The notes under the pieces are model-generated. The model saw only the letters and a program-made list of their open reading frames with translations. It made no database searches and had not been told where the DNA came from. 64,000 nucleotides of DNA, taken from assembly GCA_030267215.1 (NCBI GenBank), contig JAJDJP010000006.1, positions 1-64,000 of the forward strand, in the 5' to 3' direction. The position numbers were made by a program, and so were the translations under genes. This stretch comes from Ruminococcaceae bacterium OttesenSCG-928-A16 (GTDB taxonomy: Bacteria; Bacillota; Clostridia; Oscillospirales; Ruminococcaceae). The number at the start of each line of letters is the position of its first letter. Within the stretch, counting starts at the first letter, position 1. Shown here piece by piece: positions 48,088 to 58,989 of the stretch.

Positions 48088-49044
48088 ATGGATATTGTAG
48101 TGCTAGATGGCGGCATTGCCAACCCCGGAGACCTAAGTTGGGCAGAGTTTGAAAAATTTGGAAACCTTACCGTATACGAGGATAGCAACCGCCACAATGC
48201 TGCTGCCCGCATTGGCGCCGCCCAGGTGGTTATTTTAAACAAGGTGCCCATAACCCGCGAAACCATGCAGGCCTGCCCTGGGCTAAAATATATTGGGCTC
48301 CTTTCTACCGGGTACAATATTATAGATATCCAAGCCGCCAAAGAGCTTGGTATAATTGTTTGTAATGTGCCGGGTTACAGCACAGATGCCGTGGCCCAGC
48401 ACACCATTGCACTATTGCTAGAAATTTGCAACCAAGTGGGGCACCACAGCGCCGAAGTGTTTGATGGCCAGTGGAGCGAAACCGAGGGCTGGAGCTTTTG
48501 GAATACCCCTTTAATAGAGTTAAGCGGCAAAACACTGGGTGTTATTGGGTTTGGCAGCATAGGCCAGGCCACCGGAAAAATAGCAAAGGCGCTGGGCATG
48601 CAGGTGTTGGCAACCGGCAGCCGCCCCACGCCCCAGGGCCAAGCGCTGGCCCAATATGTGCCGCTGCAGCAGCTGCTTGCCCAAAGCGATGTAGTAGCCC
48701 TGCACTGCCCACTGTTGCCACAAACCGAAAATATAATTAATAAAGAAAATATTAATAAAATGAAGCAGGGCGCTATTTTGCTAAACACTGCCCGGGGTGG
48801 CCTTGTGCAAGAGCAAGACCTAGCCGACGCCCTGAATAGTGGCCGGCTAACCGCTGCCGGGCTAGACGTTGTAAGCCGGGAGCCGATACGGAGCGATAAC
48901 CCGCTGTTACACGCAAAAAACTGTTTTATTACCCCCCACATTGCCTGGGCCGCATACGAAACCCGGGCCCGGCTGCTGGCCCTTGTGCAGGATAATTTGC
49001 AAGCATTTTTGCAGGGCAAACCAACCAATGTTGTAAACTTGTAA
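48088..49044 (+). CDS. D-2-hydroxyacid dehydrogenase (NAD-dependent)
   Basis: GKTLGVIGFGSIGQATGKIAKALGM; LLNTARGGLVQEQDLADAL. Confidence 0.92.
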   Translation: MDIVVLDGGIANPGDLSWAEFEKFGNLTVYEDSNRHNAAARIGAAQVVILNKVPITRETMQACPGLKYIGLLSTGYNIIDIQAAKELGIIVCNVPGYSTDAVAQHTIALLLEICNQVGHHSAEVFDGQWSETEGWSFWNTPLIELSGKTLGVIGFGSIGQATGKIAKALGMQVLATGSRPTPQGQALAQYVPLQQLLAQSDVVALHCPLLPQTENIINKENINKMKQGAILLNTARGGLVQEQDLADALNSGRLTAAGLDVVSREPIRSDNPLLHAKNCFITPHIAWAAYETRARLLALVQDNLQAFLQGKPTNVVNL

Positions 49045-49101
49045 AATATATAAATTAAATAAGATTAAATAAACATAAATTTATTTTTTAGGGAGGCTAT
49101 A

Positions 49102-49578
49102 ATGAAACCAATGCGGCGAAAAGACCGCCAAATGCCCGAAGAAGAAGCGCGCGCCCTGCTGGCCAAAGGCGAATATGGAGTGCTGGCAACGGTGGAAGAG
49201 GGCGACCAGCCCTATGGTGTGCCACTTTCGTATGTGGTGGTAGAGAACTCTATTTATTTCCATTGTGCTTACCAAGGCCATAAAGTAGAGAATTTGCGGC
49301 ACCAGCCCAAGGTTTGTTTTACGGTGGTTGGGGGCACAAAACCGGTTTTTTCTGGGGGAGATTTCTCTACATTGTACCAAAGTGTGGTGGTGTTTGGCAC
49401 CGCCGCCGAAGTAACCGAGGACGCAAAAAAGGCGGAGGTTTTAACCGCCTTGTGCCAAAAATATATGCCAGAATATAGCCACGAAATACCGGCCAGCTTG
49501 GCAAAGGATGGGAAGCACACCGCGGTTTGGGCCGTTGCAATACAGCAAATAAGTGGCAAAAGCAAAAAAGAAGAATAG
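49102..49578 (+). CDS. Pyridoxamine 5'-phosphate oxidase-family protein
   Basis: LAKGEYGVLATVEEGDQPYGVPLSYVVVENSIYFHCAYQGHKVENL. Confidence 0.88.
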   Translation: MKPMRRKDRQMPEEEARALLAKGEYGVLATVEEGDQPYGVPLSYVVVENSIYFHCAYQGHKVENLRHQPKVCFTVVGGTKPVFSGGDFSTLYQSVVVFGTAAEVTEDAKKAEVLTALCQKYMPEYSHEIPASLAKDGKHTAVWAVAIQQISGKSKKEE

Positions 49579-49881
49579 TGCCATTAAAATAATAAAATGA
49601 ATTGCCAATTAAATACAAAACAAATAAACAATGGCTTATAAAAAGTTCCTTTTGCCGCAAAATGGCAAAGGGAACTTCTTTTATAGAGGGGAATATGTTA
49701 AAATGAAGGGGAATTTATACAAAAAGCCCTTTCATCGTGAACAAAATGGCCGGTGCATTTGCATATGGCAAATAAAAAGTGTGTTTGTAATTCCTTTTAA
49801 AAAGCCAGGGTTTGCCTGTGGGCGGCTTTGGTTTTAAGGGGTTAAAAACATGCTTTGGCACCTTGTAAGGAGGAGAATGGT

Positions 49882-51825
49882 TTGACTCAGTCCAACTATC
49901 TGGAGCTTTTGTCCAAAGAATATCCCACAGCCGACGCAGTGTCGGCAGAGATTATTAACCTGCGAGCCATTTGCTGCCTGCCCAAAGGCACCGAGTATTT
50001 TTTTAGCGACCTACATGGCGAGGCCGATGCTTTTGCCTATTTGTTGGGTACGGCGTCGGGGGTTATCCACACAAAAATAGAGGCGCTGTTCCAAAATTCC
50101 GTGTCAGAACCTGAACGGGACCTGCTTTCGGCGCTTATTTACCGCCCGCAAGAGGTGCTAAGGGCGGGCAAAGCCCTGGGCGATGGCGACGACTGGTGCC
50201 GTATTACCATTTTTAGGCTGGTGCAGGTGTGTAAATCGGTAGCTAGCAAATACACCCGCAGCAAGGTGCGCAAAAAAATGCCGCAGCAGTTTGCTTATGT
50301 GCTAGATGAACTGTTGCACGCCGATACCGAAGAAAATAAAGAGGACTACTACACCGCTATTATTAACGCCATTGTAGAAACCGGGGTGGCCTATAAATTC
50401 ATCTCGGCCCTTTGCTTGCTTATTCGCCAGTGCAGCATTGATAGCCTGCACATTATTGGGGATATTTTTGACCGTGGCCCCCACGCCGATTTGGTGATGG
50501 AGGAGCTGATGGCCTTTAGCGATGTGGATATCCAGTGGGGCAACCACGATATCCACTGGATGGGCGCCGTAGCCGGCAACGAAACCTGTGTTGCCAACGC
50601 CGTGCGGCTGGCCATTAGCTATAATAACTTCGATTTGCTGGAAGATGGCTACGGCATTAACCTGCGGCCGCTTTCTACCTTTGCAGCCGAGGTATACCAA
50701 GATGACCCCTGCGAGATTTTTTTGCCTCATCAGCTAGATACCAATGTGTACGACCCAATAGACGCCCACCTTGCGGCCAAAATGCACAAAGCCATTGCCA
50801 TTGTGCAGTTTAAGCTAGAAGGCCAGCTAATTGCCCGCCACCCCGAATACGAAATGCAGGGCAGAGACCTGCTGGCGCATGTGGATTTTGAGGGCTGCAC
50901 CGTTACGGTGGATGGAAAAAAATACCCCATGCGAGATTGCTTGTTCCCCACCGTAAACCCCCAAAACCCGCTAGAGTTAACCGAGGGAGAAAAAGAGCTG
51001 GTGCACACCTTAACCCGCTCGTTTACGCACAGCACCCTGCTAAAAAAGCACATTCGGTTTTTATACAACAACGGCAGCATGTATAAGGTGGTAAACAACA
51101 ACCTGCTGTACCACGGTTGCATTCCCCTAACCAAAAATGGGGAATTTAAAAAGGTGAAGCTAGACGGCAAGCCGCTGCAGGGCAAGGCTTATCTTGATGC
51201 GATTGACCGCAAGATACGCAATGCCTACTTTGCGCCCGAAGGCTCGGCCCAGCGCGAGGACGCCGGCGATTATATGTGGTATTTGTGGTGCGGTAAAAAT
51301 TCGCCTATTTTTGGCAAAAGCCGCCTTACCACCTTTGAGCGGTATTTTATTAAGGATAACAGCACCCACGACGAAGTGTATAACCCGTATTATGAATTTG
51401 TGGATGACCGCACCGTTTGCGAAAAGATTTTGCGGGAATTTGGGCTGAACCCAGCCCATGCGCACATTGTAAACGGGCATGTGCCGGTGCGCCACCAACA
51501 GGGCGAAAGCCCCATTAAAGGCGGTGGGCTGCTGTTTGTAATCGACGGTGGAATTTCCAAAGTCTACCACGGCCGCACGGGCATAGGGGGCTATACGCTT
51601 ATTTCTAACTCTCACCACTTGGCGCTAGCCCAGCACCGCCCCTTAAACGAGGTGCGCAAAAGCGGCTATAAAGATGTGCCCCGTGTGCAGGTGGTAGAGC
51701 GTTACCCCAAGCGCCGCACTGTGCTAGACAGCGACACCGGCAAAACCATTGGCCGCCGGATAGAACAGCTGGAAACCCTGCTGGCCGCCTACCGAGAAGG
51801 ACAACTGCGAGAGAACATAAAGTAA
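49882..51825 (+). CDS. fbp: Fructose-1,6-bisphosphatase class III
   Basis: YFFSDLHGEADAF; IIGDIFDRGPHAD; WGNHDIHWMGA; VNGHVPVR. Confidence 0.92.
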   Translation: MTQSNYLELLSKEYPTADAVSAEIINLRAICCLPKGTEYFFSDLHGEADAFAYLLGTASGVIHTKIEALFQNSVSEPERDLLSALIYRPQEVLRAGKALGDGDDWCRITIFRLVQVCKSVASKYTRSKVRKKMPQQFAYVLDELLHADTEENKEDYYTAIINAIVETGVAYKFISALCLLIRQCSIDSLHIIGDIFDRGPHADLVMEELMAFSDVDIQWGNHDIHWMGAVAGNETCVANAVRLAISYNNFDLLEDGYGINLRPLSTFAAEVYQDDPCEIFLPHQLDTNVYDPIDAHLAAKMHKAIAIVQFKLEGQLIARHPEYEMQGRDLLAHVDFEGCTVTVDGKKYPMRDCLFPTVNPQNPLELTEGEKELVHTLTRSFTHSTLLKKHIRFLYNNGSMYKVVNNNLLYHGCIPLTKNGEFKKVKLDGKPLQGKAYLDAIDRKIRNAYFAPEGSAQREDAGDYMWYLWCGKNSPIFGKSRLTTFERYFIKDNSTHDEVYNPYYEFVDDRTVCEKILREFGLNPAHAHIVNGHVPVRHQQGESPIKGGGLLFVIDGGISKVYHGRTGIGGYTLISNSHHLALAQHRPLNEVRKSGYKDVPRVQVVERYPKRRTVLDSDTGKTIGRRIEQLETLLAAYREGQLRENIK

Positions 51826-51917
51826 ATGAAATGCAAATAAAATAGCTAATAAATAATTTTAATTGCCTGTTGGCCTTTGGGGCTGGCAACCAGCGGCCTT
51901 ATAAAACGGAGGAAATT

Positions 51918-52304
51918 ATGGATTTTGCACCTGTTATAGACGAAATAAAACAAGGCAAACTGGCTGGCCGCCGGTTTGAAAAAGAAGGGCACGGCAAGTT
52001 TAGAGACTGCGTTACAGTGTACCGCAACAACAAGCTAAAGTTTGAGCGGTACTGCTACGGCGAGGCGGCAAGCTTGGTGTGTGTGCTGTGGGCAGCAGTG
52101 CCAGCCGCAAACCAGCCCATTCTGTGGGATACCTCTGCCAGCGATTACTCGGGTAAAACCGAGGCACCGCAGCAGCTTACCGGCATAGAGGGGGGCAAGC
52201 TGTTGCTTGACGGCAAAGCCACCCCTTGGGCACCCGAAAAAGACTACAAAACTGCGCCAGATGCTGGGCTTGGCAGGCTTGCGATGCTATTCAATAAAAA
52301 TTAA
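51918..52304 (+). CDS. Hypothetical protein
   Basis: 128 aa ORF with RBS; no recognised family. Confidence 0.6.
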   Translation: MDFAPVIDEIKQGKLAGRRFEKEGHGKFRDCVTVYRNNKLKFERYCYGEAASLVCVLWAAVPAANQPILWDTSASDYSGKTEAPQQLTGIEGGKLLLDGKATPWAPEKDYKTAPDAGLGRLAMLFNKN

Positions 52305-52358
52305 TTTCATTAAATAGCATTTAATTGTAGAAGAACATCCTTTGTAAAGGAGAAAGTA

Positions 52359-52742
52359 TTGGAGATACATCGATATACCCAAGAGGACGAAGCCGCTTTA
52401 TTTGGGCTTATGCAAAGGGAAGGGGAAGAGTGGAGTGAATACCACACCCGTAAAAAAGCAATGTACGCAAAAGCGCTAGCAAACAGCATTACCTATGTGG
52501 CTTACAAAAATGATGTGCTTTGTGGGTATTGCCGGTGCCGAAATGATGATGGGTTTGGTGTATATATTTATGATTTATTGGTGGATAAAAAAGCCAGAGG
52601 AAAGCGGTTAGGGCATGCACTGATGACCCGGGTATGCGCCGATTTCCCGCAGGATACTGTGTATGTGATGAGTGATGTGGACGAGTATTATCAAAAGCAA
52701 GGGTACCAGCGCGAGGGCTCTATTTTTAAGGTTGCGCCGTAG
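52359..52742 (+). CDS. GNAT-family acetyltransferase
   Basis: YIYDLLVDKKARGKRLGHALMTRV. Confidence 0.8.
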   Translation: MEIHRYTQEDEAALFGLMQREGEEWSEYHTRKKAMYAKALANSITYVAYKNDVLCGYCRCRNDDGFGVYIYDLLVDKKARGKRLGHALMTRVCADFPQDTVYVMSDVDEYYQKQGYQREGSIFKVAP

Positions 52743-52767
52743 CGAGGCACCCTGCTGCAAACAAAAT

Positions 52768-52818
52768 AAAAAGGCCCTGTTGTGCAAGCGCTAAGCGCTT
52801 GCACAACAGGGCCTTTTT
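52768..52818. terminator. Bidirectional terminator: 25-bp perfect inverted repeat with 1-nt center
   Basis: aaaaaggccctgttgtgcaagcgct-a-agcgcttgcacaacagggccttttt. Confidence 0.85.
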
Positions 52819-52820
52819 GG

Positions 52821-53513
52821 TTATTCGTCGTGCCCGTTCATGTGGGGGCAGTGCAGGTGCGAGGTATCGCAAAAGGGCAGGTTGCTGCTTTCGCCGCAGC
52901 GGCATAATGTCATGCGGTTGCGCACTTCGTAGGGCTGGCCGTCGGCACCTTCTAGCTGTATGCCCCCCTTTACCCAAAGCGGCCCGCGCATTTGTGCGGC
53001 GGTGTCTTGCACCAGGTTAATTTCCTGCGGCAAGCTGGGTTCAAGCACGGTGCCATCTTTTGCAACAAGGGTAAGGCGCCCGGCGGCACAGGCGGCGCAT
53101 TCCTCTATGGCCATCTGCTTATTTTCGGCATTGCCAGATTCTATCGCCGCATCCCATGCACCAAGGCCGCGGTCGCAAAACCGCATGCTGGCACAAAGGC
53201 TTTCGTCGTCCAAAAGGTCAAAGGCTTCGCCTTCGTACCGCACGGCGTTTTCAACGTAGCCGCTGCGGCGGGTGGTTTCTTCCCCCTCAAAGCCCACTTC
53301 TTTGTGGCTTCCATCGCAATAAGGCTTGGTTTTAGAGTGCCCGCACCGGCACAGGTGGTAGGGCTCCGGCTGGGCGTCGTATTCCTTGCCGGTTTTCCAT
53401 GTTTCCGAAGTTCCCTCTGCATCAATTACAATTTCGGCAATTTTTAGGGGAACAGTTTCGGTAACTTCGTAGGGGCCATTTGGCAATATTTTAATTTTTT
53501 TATCCTCTTCCAT
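52821..53513 (-). CDS. CDGSH iron-sulfur protein (two CDGSH-like motifs)
   Basis: CRCGHSKTKPYCDGSH and CRCGESSNLPFCDTSH. Confidence 0.9.
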   Translation of the reverse strand: MEEDKKIKILPNGPYEVTETVPLKIAEIVIDAEGTSETWKTGKEYDAQPEPYHLCRCGHSKTKPYCDGSHKEVGFEGEETTRRSGYVENAVRYEGEAFDLLDDESLCASMRFCDRGLGAWDAAIESGNAENKQMAIEECAACAAGRLTLVAKDGTVLEPSLPQEINLVQDTAAQMRGPLWVKGGIQLEGADGQPYEVRNRMTLCRCGESSNLPFCDTSHLHCPHMNGHDE

Positions 53514-53777
53514 TTTCAGCAACACCTTTCTTTTATAGCAACACGCAATTTATTATAAACCTTGTGCGGCCCGGCAGCAAAAACACAGCTTTGCGCCTTT
53601 GTATGCCGCCACCCATAACTGTTTAATATTATACATGCTTATGAAGATAAATGAAAGTAAAAAGGCGCCCCCATGTATAAAAGCAAAAGGAGTGGTAACT
53701 TAGATTTGCCACAATACCTTGACAGGCGAAGTATTGTGAAGTATAGTATAATCATACTATCAAAAGGAGGCATAACC

Positions 53778-54104
53778 ATGGCGATATCATCGGACCTGAT
53801 TCGTGGGCATACCGATATGATTATTTTGGCAAACCTAATGAAGGAAGATAGTTATGGGTACCGCATCAACCGCGAAATTCAAGAAAAAACCAATAACATG
53901 TTTGAACTAAAAGAAGCAACGCTGTACAGCGCGTTTCGCCGCATGGAAAAAGAGGGGGTTATTCGCTCTTACTGGGGTGTAGAGGATTTGGGCGCACGCC
54001 GCCGCTACTACACCATTACCCCCGAAGGACGCGCGGCTTTTGCACAATATTGCAAAGAGTGGGACCAGGTAAAAACCACGATAGACCAGCTGATTACCCT
54101 TTAA
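53778..54104 (+). CDS. PadR-family regulator
   Basis: DMIILANLMKEDSYGYRINREIQEKTNNMFELKEATLYSAFRRMEKEGVI. Confidence 0.92.
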   Translation: MAISSDLIRGHTDMIILANLMKEDSYGYRINREIQEKTNNMFELKEATLYSAFRRMEKEGVIRSYWGVEDLGARRRYYTITPEGRAAFAQYCKEWDQVKTTIDQLITL

Positions 54105-54151
54105 ATGAATTAAAAGTGAAAAAATTTTACCCCCCAAAAGGAGGAAAGAGA

Positions 54152-55324
54152 ATGACCGACAAAATTAAAAAATATCTTGATGATTTATTTGAAAATATAC
54201 CGCCCACAAGGGAGGTTAAAGAGGCAAAGGACGAGTTGTATGATGGCATGATGGAACGCTATGCCGACGGTATAAAAACCGGCTTGGATGAACAGGAAGC
54301 CTACGATGCCGTAATTGACAGCCTCGGCGATATTCGAGAGTTATTTGATGAACTGAACATGGATATGAGCAAGGACGCCCCGCAGGCAGAGGCGGCGGGC
54401 GAAGAACAAACGCAGCAGGCAAGCGGCGATAATACGGACGGCAAAAAACCATCGGATTGGCAAATTAACCTTGATTTAAGCGGTTTGCTGGGCGAAGTGG
54501 CCGATTTTACCAGTGGGCTGGTAAATGGATTTTTGGGTGGCGGAGAGTACAATGGCTTGCCGCTGGTAAATACCCAAGCCCTGCCGCTAGAGGGTATTTC
54601 GAACCTGGATATTAGCTATGTGGCCGAAGCGGTAACCGTGCGGTATGCTACCGATAACCAGCTAACCATTAAAGAGTATATGAACCGGGAAGACCCTACC
54701 CTGCTGGCCGACATTAGCCAAAACAACGGTAGCATTATTGTGCGCAATGGCCGCCGTGCGGGCCTTATTTTCCTGCGCTCGTATATCGAAGTATATTTGC
54801 CCGCCAGCTGGAGCGGCAGCCTTTCGATTTATACGGTAAGTGGCACCATAAAAAGCGATGACGCTTGGATTTTGTCCTCGTTAAATGCCAAAACCACCAG
54901 TGGGCAGGTGCGTTTTAGCACCGTAGTAGCCCCCATGGTGCGGCTGTCCTCCACCAGCGGCTCTATTGCGCTGCAAAAAGGGGTTGGCACGCTAGAAGTA
55001 AACACCGTAAGTGGCTCGATAAAAATAGATGCAGCTGAGGGGGATGGATCGTTTAAAACCATTTCTGGCTCGGTGCGGGTTCATTTCGATGCCCTGCGCG
55101 GGCATGTAAACACCTCTACCGTAAGTGGGGGTATTAGGCTGGGGTTGCCGGCTGGCGCATCGTTTGAGTTAAATGCAAAAAGTGTGTCGGGCAATATCCA
55201 CACCGGGTTCGATTCCGTTCTCTCCTACACCCAGCGCAACAAGGTGCAGGGGTTTGTTGGCCCGGCGCCCTATTACAATATAAACATTCAAAGCACCTCG
55301 GGCGGCATCCATGTTAATGACTAA
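54152..55324 (+). CDS. DUF4097 adhesin-like protein with N-terminal DUF1700-like region
   Basis: repeated VSGTIK/TSGQVR/TSGSIAL/VSGSIK beta-repeat pattern downstream of PadR. Confidence 0.82.
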   Translation: MTDKIKKYLDDLFENIPPTREVKEAKDELYDGMMERYADGIKTGLDEQEAYDAVIDSLGDIRELFDELNMDMSKDAPQAEAAGEEQTQQASGDNTDGKKPSDWQINLDLSGLLGEVADFTSGLVNGFLGGGEYNGLPLVNTQALPLEGISNLDISYVAEAVTVRYATDNQLTIKEYMNREDPTLLADISQNNGSIIVRNGRRAGLIFLRSYIEVYLPASWSGSLSIYTVSGTIKSDDAWILSSLNAKTTSGQVRFSTVVAPMVRLSSTSGSIALQKGVGTLEVNTVSGSIKIDAAEGDGSFKTISGSVRVHFDALRGHVNTSTVSGGIRLGLPAGASFELNAKSVSGNIHTGFDSVLSYTQRNKVQGFVGPAPYYNINIQSTSGGIHVND

Positions 55325-55366
55325 ATAATTTTGAATATATGGGGTAAAACCCCCAATAGGCAAATT

Positions 55367-55402
55367 AAAAATATCCCCCTGCCGTAGCAGGGGGATATTT
55401 TT
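55367..55402. terminator. Bidirectional terminator
   Basis: aaaaatatccccctgc-cgta-gcagggggatattttt. Confidence 0.85.
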
Positions 55403-55418
55403 AGCAAATAATTGCCGA

Positions 55419-57164
55419 TTAATACTTATGCTCGCGCACGCGATAGCTGGTGTGCAGAATTTTGTGTGCTTTTTCGCTGCCGGGCTTGCCCAGGTAGTTT
55501 TTATACACATCTTGCACAAGGGTGTTTTCGTGGCTTTTGCGGTCTTTTTTCAGGGCGTCTTCGCTATATAGCGCATGGCTGCGCAGGCCCTTCAAATCCA
55601 CAAAATTGCGCACATGGGCGGGTTGGCTGGGCTGGCCGCCGCCGTTTACGCAACCGCCGGGGCAAGCCATAATCTCAATAATATGGTAGGTTACTTCGCC
55701 GGCTTTCACCGCACGTAGCACTTTTTCTACGTTGGCCATGCCCGACACTGAACAAACGTGCACATCCATGCTGTTTACGTTGTAGGTGGCCTCTTTAATG
55801 CCTTCGCTGCCACGCACTTCCATAAAATCGGGGCTTTTCAGGTCTTCGCCGGTTAGGGTTTCCACTGCGGTACGCAGGGCGGCTTCCAGCACGCCGCCCG
55901 AAGCACCGAAAATAACCGAAGCGCCGGTAGATTCGCCCAGAGCCTGGTCAAAATTTTCTTCAGGCAGGCCCAAAAAGTCAATGCCGTCACGCTGAATCAT
56001 GCGGGTAAGCTCACGGGTGGTAATCGAGATATCGTTGTCTGGCAAATCGTCGCCGGCGGCGCTCATGTCGTAGCGGTCCAGCTCAAACTTTTTAGCGGTG
56101 CAGGGCATTACGCTAACCACCACAATATCTTTGGGGTCAAGGTTCATTTTTTCGGCCCAGTAGGTTTTAATCAGGCCGCCCATCATGCCTTGGGGGCTTT
56201 TGCAGCTACTGATATTGTCGAACATATCGGGGTGGTATAGCTCGCAAAATTTGCTCCACCCGGGGCAGCAGCTGGTTAGCAAGGGCAGGGTGCCACCGTT
56301 TTGCACCCGCTCTAAAAACTCGTGGGCTTCTTCCATAATGGTAAAGTCGGCCGCGGTGTCGGTGTCGAACACATAGTTAAAACCAAGGCGACGCAGCGCC
56401 GCCACCATCTTGCCCTCTACGTTGGTGCCAATGGGCATGCCAAAGGCTTCGCCCAAGGTAGCCCGAATGGAAGGTGCGGTGTGCACCACAACGGTTTTTT
56501 CGGGGTCGGCCAAAGCGGCACGTATCCGGTCGGTATCGTCGTGCTCTACCAAAGCGCCGGTGGGGCAGTTTACAATGCACTGGCCACAGCTAATGCAGGC
56601 GGTTTCGCCAAGCGGGGCTTCAAACGCACAAGAAATGTGGGTTTCAAAGCCACGATCGGACGGGTTGATAACACTAACATATTGCTGCTGGCAAGCGGCC
56701 ACACAGCGGCGGCACAAAATGCACTTGTTGTTGTCTCGCACAAGGTGTAGGGTGCTGGTTTCTAGCTCGTACCGGGGGCGGCCCCCAACAAAGCGGGTGC
56801 CGTTAACGCCGTAGGCCTGGCACAGCGTTTGCAGTTCGCAATCGGTGCTGCGCACACAGCTTAGGCAGTTTTGGTCGTGGGTGCTTAGCAGTAGCTCTAG
56901 GTTGGTTTTGCGGCTGCCCAAAACTTTGGGAGAGTTGGTGATAACCTCCATGCCCTCGTTAACCGGGTACACACAAGCGGTAACCAGGCTGCGGGCGCCC
57001 TTTACCTCTACCACACACATGCGGCAGGCGGCAATCTGGTTCATCTCACGCATCCAGCACAGGGTGGGGATATCGATACCAACCTGGTGACAAGCGTCCA
57101 AAATGGTTAGGTTTGCGTCAACCTGGTAATCGACATTGTTTATTTTAATATTTACTTTATCCAT
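55419..57164 (-). CDS. [FeFe]-hydrogenase catalytic subunit
   Basis: TSCCPGWSKFCE; MPCTAKKFE; MACPGGCVNGGGQP; N-terminal 2Fe-2S and 4Fe-4S motifs. Confidence 0.95.
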   Translation of the reverse strand: MDKVNIKINNVDYQVDANLTILDACHQVGIDIPTLCWMREMNQIAACRMCVVEVKGARSLVTACVYPVNEGMEVITNSPKVLGSRKTNLELLLSTHDQNCLSCVRSTDCELQTLCQAYGVNGTRFVGGRPRYELETSTLHLVRDNNKCILCRRCVAACQQQYVSVINPSDRGFETHISCAFEAPLGETACISCGQCIVNCPTGALVEHDDTDRIRAALADPEKTVVVHTAPSIRATLGEAFGMPIGTNVEGKMVAALRRLGFNYVFDTDTAADFTIMEEAHEFLERVQNGGTLPLLTSCCPGWSKFCELYHPDMFDNISSCKSPQGMMGGLIKTYWAEKMNLDPKDIVVVSVMPCTAKKFELDRYDMSAAGDDLPDNDISITTRELTRMIQRDGIDFLGLPEENFDQALGESTGASVIFGASGGVLEAALRTAVETLTGEDLKSPDFMEVRGSEGIKEATYNVNSMDVHVCSVSGMANVEKVLRAVKAGEVTYHIIEIMACPGGCVNGGGQPSQPAHVRNFVDLKGLRSHALYSEDALKKDRKSHENTLVQDVYKNYLGKPGSEKAHKILHTSYRVREHKY

Positions 57165-57181
57165 AGTTGTCTTTCTCCTCC

Positions 57182-58972
57182 TTACCCTTTGCTTATGGCG
57201 CCAAATTTGCATTTTTCCATGCAGGCGCCGCATTTAATGCACTGGCTTTCGTCTATAACGTGGGGTTGTTTTACGGTGCCGCTAATGCAGCTAACCGGGC
57301 AAACCCGGGCGCAAAGGGTGCATCCAATGCATTTTTCGGGGTCTATCTTATAGGTAAGAAGAGCCTTGCAAACACCGGCGGTGCAGTGTTTGTTTTTAAT
57401 GTGGTCTACATACTCATCTTTAAAGTAGTGCAGGGTAGAAAGCACAGGGTTTGGCGCTGTTTGGCCAAGGCCGCACAGGCTGTTTTCTTTAATAAAGGCA
57501 GCCAGTTCCTCAATTTTATCCAGGTCTTCCATGGTGGCTGTACCATTGGTAATTTTGTCCAGCAGCTCTAGCAGGCGCTTGTTGCCAACACGGCAGGGGG
57601 TGCACTTGCCGCAGCTTTCTTCTACGGTAAACTCTAAAAAGAACTTGGCAATGTCTACCATGCAGGTGGTGTCGTCCATAACAATTAGGCCGCCGCTGCC
57701 CATCATGCTGCCAATGCTTAGCAGGTTGTCGTAGTCAATGGGGGTATCTATTAAGCTAGCCGGGATACACCCGCCCGAAGGCCCACCGGTTTGGGCTGCT
57801 TTAAAGGGACGCCCCTCGGGAATACCGCCGCCAATTTCTTCCACAATTTCGCGCAGGGTGGTGCCCATGGGTACCTCTACAAGGCCGGTGTTTTTAATTT
57901 TGCCGCCCAGGGCAAAAACCTTGGTGCCTTTGCTTTTTTCGGTGCCAATGCCCTTAAACCAATCGGCGCCCAGCAAAATAATGCGGGGTACGTTGGCGTA
58001 GGTTTCTACGTTGTTTAAAATGGTGGGTTTGGCAAACAGGCCCTTAACCGCCGGGAAGGGAGGACGGGGACGAGGCTCGCCGCGTTTGCCCTCAATCGAG
58101 GTCATCAGCGCAGTTTCTTCGCCGCACACAAAGGCGCCGGCGCCCAGCTTAATGTCCAAATCGAACGAGAAACCGGTATCCAGAATATTGTTGCCCAGCA
58201 GGCCGTATTCGCGTGCTTGTTTAATGGCAATGCTTAAACGCTCTACCGCAATGGGGTATTCGGCACGCACATACACATAGCCCTGGGTAGCGCCAATGGC
58301 ATAGGCGGCAATGGCCATGGCCTCAATTAGCACATGGGGGTCGCCCTCTAGTATGCTGCGGTCCATAAATGCGCCTGGGTCGCCCTCGTCGGCGTTGCAG
58401 CAAACATATTTTTGGTCGGCCTTGTTGCCGGCGGCAAATTTCCATTTTAACCCAGTGGGAAAGCCCGCCCCGCCACGGCCACGCAGGCCGCTGTCCAGCA
58501 TGGTTTCAATCACCTGCTCGGGGGTCATTTCGGTAAGGGCTTTGCCCAGTGCCTGGTAGCCATCAAAACCAATATACTCATCAATGTTTTCGGGGTTAAT
58601 AACACCGCAGTTACGCAGCGCAATGCGCATTTGTTTTTTGTAAAAGCTGGTTTCGTCCAGGCTTTTAACGGTGTTGTCCTCGTTCACGGTTTCATCGTAC
58701 AGCAGGCGGGTAACCGGGCGGCCTTTCAGCAAATGCTCCGATACAATTTCGGGTACATCTTCGGCTTTTACCATGCTGTAAAAGCTGCCTTCGGGGTAAA
58801 TAACCACAATGGGGCCAAGGGCGCAAAGCCCAAAGCAACCGGTGTGTATTACCCGCACCTCGCTGTCTAAATCGTTCCGTTTCACTTCTTTATCAAAAGC
58901 TTGCATAATGGCAGTGCTGCCCGAAGAGGTGCAACCGGTACCGCCGCAAACCATAACATGGCTTCTATACAT
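57182..58972 (-). CDS. NuoF-like (HymB-type) NADH-binding hydrogenase subunit
   Basis: GLRGRGGAGFPTGLKWKFA; ESCGKCTPCRVG; 2x4Fe-4S C-terminus. Confidence 0.95.
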   Translation of the reverse strand: MYRSHVMVCGGTGCTSSGSTAIMQAFDKEVKRNDLDSEVRVIHTGCFGLCALGPIVVIYPEGSFYSMVKAEDVPEIVSEHLLKGRPVTRLLYDETVNEDNTVKSLDETSFYKKQMRIALRNCGVINPENIDEYIGFDGYQALGKALTEMTPEQVIETMLDSGLRGRGGAGFPTGLKWKFAAGNKADQKYVCCNADEGDPGAFMDRSILEGDPHVLIEAMAIAAYAIGATQGYVYVRAEYPIAVERLSIAIKQAREYGLLGNNILDTGFSFDLDIKLGAGAFVCGEETALMTSIEGKRGEPRPRPPFPAVKGLFAKPTILNNVETYANVPRIILLGADWFKGIGTEKSKGTKVFALGGKIKNTGLVEVPMGTTLREIVEEIGGGIPEGRPFKAAQTGGPSGGCIPASLIDTPIDYDNLLSIGSMMGSGGLIVMDDTTCMVDIAKFFLEFTVEESCGKCTPCRVGNKRLLELLDKITNGTATMEDLDKIEELAAFIKENSLCGLGQTAPNPVLSTLHYFKDEYVDHIKNKHCTAGVCKALLTYKIDPEKCIGCTLCARVCPVSCISGTVKQPHVIDESQCIKCGACMEKCKFGAISKG

Positions 58973-58989
58973 AGTTGTTTCCTCCTCGT